From Bacteroidetes bacterium 47-18 (GTDB lineage Bacteria; Bacteroidota; Bacteroidia; Chitinophagales; Chitinophagaceae): DNA of 64,000 bases. The number at the start of each line of letters is the position of its first letter. The first letter of the stretch is position 1. This document shows, piece by piece, positions 8,181 to 17,900 of the stretch. Location of the stretch: positions 1 through 64,000 of the forward strand of contig MKSF01000004.1 in assembly GCA_001897155.1 (NCBI GenBank), given 5' to 3'. The notes under the pieces were generated by a model. The model ran no database searches and had not been told where the DNA came from. It worked only from the letters and a program-made list of their open reading frames with translations. The position numbers and the translations under genes were made by a program.

Positions 8181-8288
8181 GACTATTGACCTATGGAAAA
8201 ATTAACAGGATGGCCGTATCCGGGAGAATATTCCTGCCGTTTGTCCATCCGGGCGTCAAATACTTATATGGATGTTCACACCTGCCGG

Positions 8289-8774
8289 TTATCTGGCCTG
8301 GGGCACAACTCCGGCCTCATAATCATCACCGTCTGTGGTATATATCTGGAACCTGACCTCATAGCCGTCAGGTACATAGATTACGATAGGGAGCCTGCCG
8401 TTGTAGTTGACCGTTGTTGCCTCTCCGGAGACGAACAGGTGCCGTTTAGGAAGGTCCGGGCAGCCCATTTGTGTGGAAAATGCGCCTCCCTGGGTCTTAA
8501 ATACATAATAGTCATATCCCCAACCCTGGAGATCTTTCTTTTCCAGTGTTCCTGTCAAGCCGTAATGATTACAGCCGTCTACTTCCATCTCTTTGCCCAC
8601 CCTGAATTCGATTTTTTTATGGGTGTCGTTTTTGGAATGCGGTACATCTATGATCATTTGCCGGTATCCTTTTTCCGGTTTGGGATACATAGAGATATCC
8701 ACACTTTTGGACTGTCCGAGCATGGTCAGGGTCATTGCTAGGGATGTGGCCAGCAGGCCGAGTCTTTTTTTCAT
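8289..8774 (-). CDS. eco: Ecotin, secreted serine-protease inhibitor
   Basis: 161 residues with a signal peptide (MKKRLGLLATSLAMTLTMLG). The ecotin fold is clear: YPKPEKGYRQ, EVDGCNHYG, the hallmark LQGWGYDYYVF, STQMGCPD, and YNGRLPIVIYVPDGYEVRFQIY. Cys68 and Cys105 correspond to the ecotin disulfide. In E. coli ecotin, the reactive site is STMMAC with P1 Met84. Here it is STQMGC, so P1 is Gln102. Ecotins are periplasmic dimers that block trypsin-like and elastase-like proteases. It is divergent from a TIMP-like gene. Confidence 0.92.
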   Translation of the reverse strand: MKKRLGLLATSLAMTLTMLGQSKSVDISMYPKPEKGYRQMIIDVPHSKNDTHKKIEFRVGKEMEVDGCNHYGLTGTLEKKDLQGWGYDYYVFKTQGGAFSTQMGCPDLPKRHLFVSGEATTVNYNGRLPIVIYVPDGYEVRFQIYTTDGDDYEAGVVPQAR

Positions 8775-8995
8775 AAGATATAGATTTTAGGTAACCTTTT
8801 TGCAGCGATCCTTTCTTTTTCAGGATGCCGTATTAGCATAGATGGTTCTTTGACCGGAAAGTTTAACTACCGTTGAAATTTTCGGCCAGGCTTCCGGATG
8901 CCAGGTACCGGCTGGGCGGTTTTACGGCAGTATTTTCTGAATAATACAGTTTTTACCGTACTTTTATGCTCATCTTTATAATAAAAAAAACGATA

Positions 8996-9484
8996 ATGAA
9001 CAGAATTTCTAAACTGGCGGGCCTCCTGGCGGGTACATTGCTTTCCCTGGCCGGCTATCAGGCGCTGGCCTGTTCCTGCCGCCCGCTTACTGTAAAAGAG
9101 GCCTATGATAATGCCCGCGTGGTCGTCATAGGAAAGGTGCTGAGCGTCAGATATCTTACCGGACCCGATGTCGTGGTTTCCAAGCCGGTGGACCAAATGA
9201 CCATACAGGAAAAATACCAGAATGGCATTACGGAAAAGATCGTCACCGTACAGGTTAAATCACGGATAAAAGGAAAGGAACAGGGCAGGATCATAGAGGT
9301 TACAACAGGCCTGGGTGGCGGAGACTGCGGCGTTCATTTTGAGGAAAACAAGGATTATATCATCTATGCCTATGCCAAAGAGGGAGGCAACGGCCGGTAT
9401 GCAACAGGTATATGCTCTACCACCAAGCCTTACACTAAAGCGGAGTGTAAGACACTGAAGAAAATAAAGAAGGGCAAGGCATAG
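8996..9484 (+). CDS. TIMP/netrin-module-like secreted protein
   Basis: 162 residues from the ATG at 8996. The signal peptide ends GYQALA, and the mature protein would begin CSCRPLTVKEAYDNARVVVIGKV. An N-terminal Cys-x-Cys followed by an OB-like segment is the pattern of tissue inhibitors of metalloproteinases, where Cys1 chelates the protease zinc. Further cysteines lie in GGGDCGVHF, TGICSTT and AECKTL. ALAC might instead act as a weak lipobox. Inhibitor function is inferred. It is back to back with ecotin. Confidence 0.7.
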   Translation: MNRISKLAGLLAGTLLSLAGYQALACSCRPLTVKEAYDNARVVVIGKVLSVRYLTGPDVVVSKPVDQMTIQEKYQNGITEKIVTVQVKSRIKGKEQGRIIEVTTGLGGGDCGVHFEENKDYIIYAYAKEGGNGRYATGICSTTKPYTKAECKTLKKIKKGKA

Positions 9485-9551
9485 GTGCAGAACGGTTAAA
9501 ATGATAATAATAAATTAATAATCAAAAATTAATACAGGGGATGAGTTCAGG

Positions 9552-9559
9552 TAATTTTG
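9552..9559 (+). promoter_or_regulatory. -7 element of the porin gene
   Basis: TAATTTTG, exact TAnnTTTG, 24 bases before the ATG at 9584. No clear -33 box. Confidence 0.5.
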
Positions 9560-9583
9560 CATCCTTATTGCGTAACAGCTCAT

Positions 9584-10807
9584 ATGAAAAAATTTCTTTT
9601 CGTACTGGCACTGGCAGTCGCCGGCGACGTCCAGGCCCAGGATACAATACCTGACGGAACCAGGGATAATACCCTTTTACGGATCCAGACCCTGCCTTAC
9701 TATAGCTTCGGGAAAGGGGTAGGCATTACCTCTCCCGACAGCATTTACCAGTTGAATATCCGTTTCCGGATGCAGAACCGGGCTACCTTTATGGAGAATG
9801 ATGCCGGGGAAAGCAGTATTGATGCCCAGATCAGGAGATTACGGCTGCGCCTGGACGGCTATGTCGGCAATCCCAAGATCACGTATGCCATCCAGTTATC
9901 TTTCGCCCCGGGCGACGTGGGAGAGATCAGGGAGCATGAAAATATCAATATTATCAGGGACGCGGTCGTGTGGTACCAGCCTAATAACAAGTGGACTATC
10001 GGCTTTGGTCAGACCAAGCTGCCCGGTAACAGGCAGCGTTTCAACTCTTCGGGAGCCTTACAGCTTACGGATAGGAGCATCAATAACGCCCGTTTCAATA
10101 TTGACAGGGACTTCGGCCTGCAGGTGCATCAGTTGAATATGTACCGTAATAAATTTTCCTATAGCATCAAAACAGCGATCACTATGGGGGAAGGCCGGAA
10201 CTTTACTTCGAATAATGATCACGGGCTGGCCTATACCGGAAAGGTAGAATTATACCCTATGGGCGCTTTTGCCAGCGGAGGGGAATACTTTGAAGGCGAC
10301 CTGAAGCGGGAGCAGAAGCCTAAGCTGATGCTGTCCGGCGCTTACCAGTTCAATGATGATGCCAAAAAAACAGGCGGTCAGTTGGGTGAGTACCTGTATG
10401 ATAAAAAGGACCTGCATACTGTTTTGTGCGACCTGATGTTTAAATACAGGGGATGGGCGCTGATGTCTTCCTATATGTCACGTAATACGGCCAATCCTTT
10501 ATCGTATAACCCGGCGGACTCCAGCAAGTTCCTGTACGTGTATGCAGGACAGGGAATGGATTTCCAGGGCAGCTACCTTACGAAAAGCCATTTTGAGTTT
10601 ATCGGCCGCTATTCTTTCCAGAACTCAGCAGCCAGGATCGCGCACCTGGCGCCCGATACCCGTCAGTACACCATAGGACTTACCAAATATATATGGGAGC
10701 ATGCCTTTAAGCTGCAGACGGAGCTGACCTATGAGACCCGGAATTATTTTAATGGTACCAGCAAGGATAGCTGGTATATACGTTTCCAGGTAGAGATCGG
10801 TATATAA
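9584..10807 (+). CDS. Phosphate-selective porin O/P family outer-membrane protein
   Basis: 407 residues from the ATG at 9584, which begins a signal peptide (MKKFLFVLALAVAGDVQAQ). The body is a porin O/P-type barrel: QLNIRFRMQNRATF, RLRLRLDGYVGNPKITYAIQLSF near 90-120, GFGQTKLPGNRQR, and a terminal strand ending FQVEIGI. I chose this start over the upstream in-frame codon at 9557, which overlaps the promoter. Such porins carry anions or phosphate in other bacteria; the substrate here is not shown. Single-gene unit closed by a strong terminator. Confidence 0.88.
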   Translation: MKKFLFVLALAVAGDVQAQDTIPDGTRDNTLLRIQTLPYYSFGKGVGITSPDSIYQLNIRFRMQNRATFMENDAGESSIDAQIRRLRLRLDGYVGNPKITYAIQLSFAPGDVGEIREHENINIIRDAVVWYQPNNKWTIGFGQTKLPGNRQRFNSSGALQLTDRSINNARFNIDRDFGLQVHQLNMYRNKFSYSIKTAITMGEGRNFTSNNDHGLAYTGKVELYPMGAFASGGEYFEGDLKREQKPKLMLSGAYQFNDDAKKTGGQLGEYLYDKKDLHTVLCDLMFKYRGWALMSSYMSRNTANPLSYNPADSSKFLYVYAGQGMDFQGSYLTKSHFEFIGRYSFQNSAARIAHLAPDTRQYTIGLTKYIWEHAFKLQTELTYETRNYFNGTSKDSWYIRFQVEIGI

Positions 10808-10811
10808 TTAT

Positions 10812-10853
10812 AAAAGGTAAGAGGCTGTCTTATAGGACAGCCTCTTACCTTTT
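10812..10853. terminator. Bidirectional-type terminator after the porin gene
   Basis: Perfect 18-bp stem AAAAGGTAAGAGGCTGTC / GACAGCCTCTTACCTTTT around loop TTATAG. It has an A-run on one side and a T-run on the other, so it would work on both strands. Confidence 0.92.
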
Positions 10854-11005
10854 ATACGGTCATGCGGGATAGCATACCGGTAACCCGCCTTTTAATCTGC
10901 TATTCTTCCCCCTGAATAGTGAGTTATAATCGTCTCTATTACTTAATTACTTATCTAAAGAGGAACAGGTCATTTTAAAAATAGCTGGTGAAAGATCTGT
11001 AAAAA

Positions 11006-11036
11006 ATAATTCCCGGCTCGGAAAGACGGGAATTAT
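11006..11036 (-). terminator. Terminator of the lipocalin-like lipoprotein gene
   Basis: ATAATTCCCG / CGGGAATTAT stem with an 11-base loop. On the minus strand it is followed by a T-rich run (TTTTTT). It lies 20 bases after the gene's stop codon. Confidence 0.85.
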
Positions 11037-11056
11037 AACTATTTCTGTATCATAAA

Positions 11057-11461
11057 TTATCTGGTGAGCTTCAGCACAGTTTTGTCTTCCCACTCATCGC
11101 CGTCCTCAGTATATTTATCTACATTTTCCCAGGTTTGTTTTTTGTTCTTGGACTCAACAATATTAAACAAAATTGTAGCTCCGGAAATTGAGAGTGTTAC
11201 TTTTTCATCTGTAGCGCTCCAGGTACCGCTGATACTGTCTCCATCAGTATCTACCATTGTAAAGTTACTCCCTGAAAATGTAATAGATCCTTTTTCAGAG
11301 CTTGTTGCTGTTACAACGCCGTTTTTGTATTCAGTGTATTCAGTTACCACATCCCATTTTCCATCTTTTTTTACCAGGATTTTGTCTGTAGATTTAGAAC
11401 AGGAAGTCACCACAAGGGCCAAAATAGCAAAGAATCCAAATACTTTCATTAAATTTTTCAT
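11057..11461 (-). CDS. Lipocalin-like lipoprotein
   Basis: 134 residues with a lipobox (VVTSC). The mature part is a run of short strands (GKWDVVTEYTEYKNGVV, GSITFSGSNFTMVDTDGD, GTWSATDEKVTLSI) like the small lipocalin-like domains common in Bacteroidota lipoproteins. A -(K/R)LTR ending after a conserved TVLKL is typical. No specific ligand or role can be assigned. It has its own terminator and no operon partner. Confidence 0.75.
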   Translation of the reverse strand: MKNLMKVFGFFAILALVVTSCSKSTDKILVKKDGKWDVVTEYTEYKNGVVTATSSEKGSITFSGSNFTMVDTDGDSISGTWSATDEKVTLSISGATILFNIVESKNKKQTWENVDKYTEDGDEWEDKTVLKLTR

Positions 11462-11525
11462 TAATTAGTTTTTTAACGGTTAAAAATTTGCGCAAAGATA
11501 CACAAAATAGTTTAGCTGATAAAGA

Positions 11526-11726
11526 TTATATGAAAAAATAGATTTTATCTATTAGGTCGTTGAGTGAAATGCTGCCTGGCCGTTGCGGAATTGGAATAAA
11601 GTTCGTTCTGGATATCAATCTTGGCAGGCAAGTTAGCGCATAGTTATGGCTATTTCCGGGAACATATGGAGTAAATAAGTCTTTATAAAGCTCTTCCAGA
11701 TGCTGTAATGCAGCCGGGGGAAACAT
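11526..11726 (-). CDS. Small hypothetical ORF, doubtful
   Basis: A 66-codon ATG ORF in the otherwise empty 11462-11797 gap. The N-terminal half (LQHLEELYKDLFTPYVPGNS) looks protein-like and the rest does not. It has no known family and no clear promoter. It may be the remnant of a lost gene. Confidence 0.22.
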   Translation of the reverse strand: MFPPAALQHLEELYKDLFTPYVPGNSHNYALTCLPRLISRTNFIPIPQRPGSISLNDLIDKIYFFI

Positions 11727-11797
11727 TTCACTGTATCATGCCACGGCAGGGCAGGAAGCTCTATCCTGTTGTTTCCCGGATCCTGACGGGCAGAAAC

Positions 11798-12385
11798 TTA
11801 TAAAGCCTGGCTGAACAGGCGCTCTTCCACAAGCTGGCAGATGATATGCCCGATCGTGATATGGCTTTCCTGGATGCGGGGTGTATCGGTGCTCGGCACA
11901 TTGATGATATGATCTGAAAGCCCTAGCATCTTACCGCCTGTGGCCCCGGTCATACCTATTGTTACAACCCCGATCTCACGGCATACCTCAAAGGCATTGA
12001 TGATATTGGATGAATTGCCGGAAGTGCTGAGACCTACCAGAATATCGCCCGGTCTGCCGATGCCTTTCATCATTCTGCTGTACACGAACTCATACCCGTA
12101 ATCATTGCCTACCGCGGTGAGGAAAGACGTATTGCAGTGCAGCGCTTCGGAAGGCAGCGGGTTGCGGTCCGAGTAGAACCGGCCGGAGAATTCAGCGGCC
12201 AGGTGCTGGGCGTCCGCCGCGCTGCCGCCGTTACCGCAGAACAGCACCTTATTCCCGTTGCTGAAGGTGCTTACCATCAATTCCACTACGGTTTCAATGG
12301 TCCGGAGCAATTCGTCATCATTTAAAACGGCCTGCTTTACCGAAATACTATTGGTCAAAATATGCTTGATCTTATCCTGGTGCAT
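11798..12385 (-). CDS. gmhA: Phosphoheptose isomerase (SIS family)
   Basis: 195 residues, the usual length of GmhA. Motifs seen: LFCGNGGSAADAQHLAAEFSGRF (substrate loop with the family's AQH), LTAVGNDYGYE, and GLSTSGNSSNIINA. GmhA converts sedoheptulose 7-phosphate to D-glycero-D-manno-heptose 7-phosphate for lipopolysaccharide inner core. It starts 8 bases after the stop of the PIG-L gene and is probably co-transcribed with it. Confidence 0.93.
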   Translation of the reverse strand: MHQDKIKHILTNSISVKQAVLNDDELLRTIETVVELMVSTFSNGNKVLFCGNGGSAADAQHLAAEFSGRFYSDRNPLPSEALHCNTSFLTAVGNDYGYEFVYSRMMKGIGRPGDILVGLSTSGNSSNIINAFEVCREIGVVTIGMTGATGGKMLGLSDHIINVPSTDTPRIQESHITIGHIICQLVEERLFSQAL

Positions 12386-12393
12386 TGTATTTT

Positions 12394-14841
12394 TTATTTT
12401 CCTACAGACAACATGTTCATAAATAATTTGATAGCCCCGGCATTGCCGTCCGGCAACTGCCGGAAAAAGGCTAAGGAAGTGTAAATATAATGCCCTTTTC
12501 CGTATGGTGCATACAAAATACCGCTTTCCTGCTGTTTTTCTTCGAATTCCTGGTGGCTGATGACAGTCTGGTAACGGTCATCCCACTGGCGGGCATAATA
12601 CAGGCCCCGTTCCTGCACCCAGTTATCCCAGTCCGCTTTATTGATGGTATTGGGATAATGAAGTAAACGGTGTTGCGGCCGGATATATTGTGTGGGCGCG
12701 TCCTCCCTGGTGATCCTGTTCCTGCTCAGGGTCAGCGGGTAAGGCCCCGGGAGGTCGGTTTTCAGGTTTTTGTCCGTATTGTACTGTACGATAACCGTAC
12801 CCCCTCCGGCGGCATACTGCATCAGCAGGGGATGGATCGCGGCAATATCATTATTGACATTATAGGCCCGGATGCCGACCACTATGGCATCCAGGTCCTG
12901 TATAAAGGCAGGGGTCTGGAAATCATTCAGGCTCAGGTTGATCACATCCAGGCCCAGGGATTTCAATACATCATCCACCAGGTCATCAGCGCCCTGTATA
13001 TAACCGATCTTCTTTACTTTGGACTCCCAGCTCCGGTGAACGATCTTCTGAACGGCCGTTTCCAGGTATTGGACTTCCGGTATATGCTCATAGGTCAGCA
13101 GCTTCTGGCCCTGGTGAAAAACGACATCCGTACCGGAGGCGTTAGCTGTGAAATACAGCTTCCCGCTTTTCAGCAAACCCGGGGGGACCGGGCAGGTGAT
13201 AAGGGTATCGGTGCCGGCTTTTAATTGCCCGATATGCAGTATTTGCTGAGCAGGCTTTCCGGGTGCGTTCCCGGCAGCTATCCGGATATCGCTGAGCGTG
13301 GTATTGGCTTTCAGTTGCAGTTGGGTCGCCGCGCTGTCCTTGTATACGAACAGCAGGCTGTTGAAAGGCGTGACAGACAGGGCCGGCTCGATGCGTATGG
13401 CATTGATCACATCGCCCCGCAGCGGGTCCAGGCGCTTATAGGATAAAGGGACGTGGACTGTAAGCCTTTCCCCGTCGATTTCAAGCAGGACCTGCGCCTG
13501 TTTGGCCGGCTGCACAGGTATGCCCAGCGGGCTGCCGGATATGGCAGTGAAATGATGTTGTTGCTCGGACCCGAGCCAGTAAGGCTGGTCCGGCTGCCAG
13601 TGATTGACAAATATAAGCTCCTGACGGAATACCTTATCTTTTTCAAACGTGTGCTGCAGCGGGGTCGTGACGATGGCGGTGTGCAGCGTACCGGTATCCT
13701 GTTGTACGGATACAATGCCAGCGTTCTCATACCTCGCAATAATATTCAGGGTGCCGTGTATAGGCTCTCCCGGCACATACGCAGGCTTTTCAGCCAGTAT
13801 CTCTGCTGTGATGCCGGCGCAGGACAGGATCAGCCGGTCGATATTGCCGAGGCTCAGATCGCGGTAATGTCCTGCCGGTAGCCGTCCGATCCTGTCCCTG
13901 ATACGGAGCAGGGCCGGGACACTCTTGCCGGGATGTTCCGGCTCGAATTGCTTTATGACGGCAGCGATCTCCTGCCCGATGTCGCCAGCTCCTATCCTGT
14001 TCCAGGTGAGGTCTGTGCCTTCCAGGATATCGCCAGTGGCCTCCGTACCTGCAAGGTGCTGAAAGTATTCCTTATAGATACCGAAAGACTGCGGTGTCCC
14101 GGCCCCCTGGCTTTTATGCATGCTGCGGCTCTGGCCGGCCAGCTCGCCGTAGCTTTTACCCAGCAGGGGATTATATTGGTTGATGTCAATTTTCAGCTGG
14201 TCTTCCCGCTGTGTGGAACGGTCACCGAAATTAAAGGCGTTGAATAGCACTCGCCGGGGAAGCCATACCAGCTTATTGGTGCGGGCTTCTTCAGACAATT
14301 GCTTATAGGCTTCCAGCGCGATGATCGCAGAAGCGGTATGCTGCCCATGCCCGCCTTCGCCCGTGGTGGGAAAGCGCAGGATGATGATGTCAGGGCGGGC
14401 CTTCTGAATGGCGTTCTTCACTTCGTTCACCAGTTGCTGCTTATTCCAGAAAGTGAACACTTCTTCCGGGTTTTTGGTGAAGCCGAAATCAATAGCTGAA
14501 GTATAAAGCTGCTCTGCGCCGTCCAGCTTCCGGGCCTCATTCATTTCAAGGGTCCTGATCAGCCCCAGCACCGGGCCCTGCTCACTGCCGATGATATTCT
14601 GCCCGCCATCGCCCCGGGTGAGGGACAGGTAAATGGTACGGACGTTCCTTTCGTGCACCAGGTAGGAGATCAGCCGGGTATTCTCATCGTCCGGGTGCGC
14701 GGCCAGGTACATGACGGTACCGAGGGTATGAAGCTGCCTGAGCTGTGATAGTATATCGCTGGAGGGTGAGGGACGTACCTGCTGGCTGTATGCTGAAAAC
14801 TGTGCGAGTAAAATTATAAGACTGAATACTGTTCTTTTCAT
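12394..14841 (-). CDS. Secreted PIG-L (LmbE) family deacetylase
   Basis: 815 residues with a signal peptide (to AYSQ). The N-terminal catalytic domain has the zinc motif HPDDE at 49-53, RGDGGQN, and the distal GHGQHTAS near 165, as in LmbE/PIG-L N-deacetylases. The long C-terminal part contains beta-sandwich-like sequence and a late glutamine-amidotransferase-like or ThuA-like segment (VVGIRAYNVN...AAGGTVIVQYNT). Substrate is unknown; an N-acetylated glycan or glycoside is likely. Its ATG lies only a few bases after the terminator of the upstream porU2 gene. Confidence 0.88.
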   Translation of the reverse strand: MKRTVFSLIILLAQFSAYSQQVRPSPSSDILSQLRQLHTLGTVMYLAAHPDDENTRLISYLVHERNVRTIYLSLTRGDGGQNIIGSEQGPVLGLIRTLEMNEARKLDGAEQLYTSAIDFGFTKNPEEVFTFWNKQQLVNEVKNAIQKARPDIIILRFPTTGEGGHGQHTASAIIALEAYKQLSEEARTNKLVWLPRRVLFNAFNFGDRSTQREDQLKIDINQYNPLLGKSYGELAGQSRSMHKSQGAGTPQSFGIYKEYFQHLAGTEATGDILEGTDLTWNRIGAGDIGQEIAAVIKQFEPEHPGKSVPALLRIRDRIGRLPAGHYRDLSLGNIDRLILSCAGITAEILAEKPAYVPGEPIHGTLNIIARYENAGIVSVQQDTGTLHTAIVTTPLQHTFEKDKVFRQELIFVNHWQPDQPYWLGSEQQHHFTAISGSPLGIPVQPAKQAQVLLEIDGERLTVHVPLSYKRLDPLRGDVINAIRIEPALSVTPFNSLLFVYKDSAATQLQLKANTTLSDIRIAAGNAPGKPAQQILHIGQLKAGTDTLITCPVPPGLLKSGKLYFTANASGTDVVFHQGQKLLTYEHIPEVQYLETAVQKIVHRSWESKVKKIGYIQGADDLVDDVLKSLGLDVINLSLNDFQTPAFIQDLDAIVVGIRAYNVNNDIAAIHPLLMQYAAGGGTVIVQYNTDKNLKTDLPGPYPLTLSRNRITREDAPTQYIRPQHRLLHYPNTINKADWDNWVQERGLYYARQWDDRYQTVISHQEFEEKQQESGILYAPYGKGHYIYTSLAFFRQLPDGNAGAIKLFMNMLSVGK

Positions 14842-14846
14842 AGAAT

Positions 14847-14881
14847 AAAAAACCTTCGAAGTTTTAAAACTACGAAGGTTT
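14847..14881 (-). terminator. Terminator of porU2, abutting the next start codon
   Basis: Stem AAACCTTCG / CGAAGGTTT with a 14-base loop, followed on the minus strand by six Ts. The T-run ends about six bases before the ATG of the PIG-L gene, so it also forms part of that gene's leader. Confidence 0.8.
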
Positions 14882-14924
14882 CCAAGAATAGAAAAATGAA
14901 TTTTGCCCGGCTTGTCGCTGATGC

Positions 14925-17900
14925 CTATCGCATGATATACATTTTCCCGTAACCGTTTTTAAAGTATTTATCTACATTCTTATTGGCGCGCAGCTCCAGC
15001 TTTTCGCCGTTATTGTGCGTAACAACCCTGTAAAGGTAAACGCCGTTACCCAGCAGCTGGCCGAACTGGTCGCGGCCGTCCCATTTGTACTGGGTGATAT
15101 TCCGGCCTATATGGACAGGTCCGAGTTCCTGCCTGGTGATCTCGCGTACTACTTTCCCCGTCACGGTCAGGATCTGTATCTTCAGTTGCGAAGGCACCTG
15201 GGAGCCCGTCAGCGTGAATACGAAGGCCGTGGATGTAGAAAAAGGATTGGGATAATTCAGCATATTCGTAATGCCGGGTGTATTGTCCACCGTAAAATTG
15301 ACCTCGTATTTGTCAAAATTACCTGCCTGGTTGCCGCTGTTATCTCTTGCTTTTACGATGAGCTTATACATACCGTCCTCGTACAGGTCCGGCCTGTATT
15401 CCAGGTAGGCCTCATTCTTGCTGCCGCCGGAGGTCGCCGGGAAGAATTTACAGATAGTGCCGTCTATTGGTACGGCTACCGGGCTGGAAATATTGCCGGG
15501 GAAAGCGATCTGCAGCTCAAACAGCGAGGTATCCCTGAGCAGGTAGCTCATATTCTCATCGTTCAGGAGTATCTTGATGAGCGGTTTGGCCGATACGATA
15601 TCCTTATCCAGGATCCGTACCCCATCGAAGGTGACGTCCAGCAAAGGGTTCCTGTTGTCCGTGCTGACAAAGAAATTGAAATAGCCGATGTTGTTCGGGT
15701 GGTATTGCTCCGGCTGGTCATTGAACGGGTTGGCTTCTATGAATACATGATTGTTGCCAGTGAACTGGCGGACATCCACATCCAGGCCTACCTCGATAGT
15801 ATCTTTTACCTTGAGCGGCCTGTAACGGACATTGCTCAGCTCGTGGGAGACATTGTTCCTGTCTATCACACGGAACCGCACCAGCATGCTGTCCATATCA
15901 TAATCCGATATATTTTCCACCGCCATCCTGAAGTTCAGGGTCTGACCATAGCCCAGCGTGTCCCTGGACAGCGTAAACCTGGTAATCGGGTTCAGCGCTG
16001 CTTCCGGTAAAGGAGTATAATGCACTCTCCAGAAAGGCATATGATGGCTGGTCAGGCTGATCGTATCCAGCGTGGTCCACATCAGCCTTATCCTGGGATA
16101 GGTGGCCGCATTAATGAAGCTGAGCGGGATATCTTTTGCGATGCCGGTATATACCAGTGTCTCCTGGTCGGTGTCATCTATTCCGAATATCTGGAGATAG
16201 GAGCTGTCGTTCTGCGGCAGATTGTCCGGGCTCGTTACCTGCCAGTGCGCCGTTTCCCATCTGGCAGCCGGTCCGATGACTGTACTCCTTACAAATCCGG
16301 AATCCAGGTGGGTCTCTATCGTGAGGTCCATCATGATCTTTTCGTCTCCCGCGGATACTTTCTGGTACACCGGGAACGTATTGTCGCCTTTTTTCCTGAA
16401 GAACAGGAAGGTATTCCGCGCAGTGGTGGTGGTGAGGTCTATATCGGTGAACCCGATGTCTTTCAGGGCATGGTAGAGGCTGTTTTGCGAGCCGTAGATA
16501 TTGGTGTCCGCCTGCCAGGTGATGGGCGACATCGTAGCGGGGACATAGTTGCCCGAATAGATAATATTCTTGATGGATATATAATAGCCGTCCGGTATGC
16601 TTCTCAGGAAATTCATCGCGGTATTCCTGTTGGCTGCCGTGGTGATATTGAATTCATTCATGGTCTTTATATAATCCCTGTTACAGGCTATCGTCCTGTT
16701 GAGAGGCTCCGCGGAAACAGAATCGAAGATGCCTATCTGTATGGTATTGACCCCATGGTAGCAACTGTACCTGTTGAGCAGGAAGCCGTCCAGCTCATCA
16801 TGGATCTCGTTTTGCCTGGTGACCGCTCCCGCATATACGCTGAGATTGGTGGTACGGTAATTTTTTACCACCGGTGTAAAGTGGAATTTACGGGTATTAT
16901 CCAGGCCGATCCCTGTCAGCTTATCCTTAAGGAACTGGTAATAATGGGACTGGTTCCAGCCGGGCTGGCCGCCGGCTATATAAATGAAGGAGCTGTAATT
17001 CCATTTGCGGTCCCCGTTGATCAGCGTGTCCACGGCAGTGCGCCAGTAGTACACCGTGCTGTCTCTCAGTTGTATGTTAGGGTTCCATTTGATGGTGCCG
17101 CCTTTGGTGCTGATGTTATGGGACTTTTTCAGCGGGCTGTTAAAGAGCTCTGTAGTGTCGATCTCTATGATATATTTATTGAAGGGCGCCATCGTATTGA
17201 GCGTGCTGGCCCTTAATTCCAGGTTTGTCTTATTGAGAATGGAAAATTCATAGGGGTAGACGGGAACGAGATCCTCTTCAAAAATATGGATATCCACAGC
17301 CACGGAATTATTGGTCTCATACAGTTCCGTCAGCGTTTCATCTGCGTCAAGGGTGATGATCACTTTGCTCAGGCCTACCGCATTTTCCGTAACCGGGATG
17401 CTGATCTCAAAGGAGTCCGTAAGCCTGACAGCGGTCTTGAAGGAGTCAGTGTACAGCACGGAACCGGAGCCGGTCCTGGTATGCTGAATCTTCACCATGA
17501 AAGAATCCGTGGTGCTCAGTCCTATATTGTAATACTGCGCCTTCACCTTAAAGCTGTCCATAGTGGTATTGATATTGACCGGGTTGACGGATACCAGCGA
17601 CGGGTCAATGGCCAGATCGGGCAGCCCGGGCGCTCCGAGCATCAGCCCGGGGTCGCCCTGGAGGATGAAGCTCTGGGTATGTATATTGTAGAATGGGTGC
17701 GTGAAGTTATTGTTTAAATAATAGATATTGGCCTTGTATTGCTCTCCCAGCGTTTTATGGTAGGACCGGTAGGACAGTTCCCTGTACAGGTTGGTCATAT
17801 AGTTCGGTATGATGCTGGTCCATCCGAAATTATTGCTTGATATCATAGCGATGGCACCGCCGTTGGGGGCAAGCAGGTAGCTTTCGGAAATCGTCTTGAT

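Noticed and set aside
8193-8741. 182-codon plus-strand ORF over the ecotin gene
   Set aside because: It is the reverse strand of a clear ecotin; its translation has no family features.
11064-11468. 134-codon ORF opposite the lipocalin-like lipoprotein
   Set aside because: Exactly mirrors the real gene; no lipobox or motif, while the minus strand has a lipobox and a terminator.
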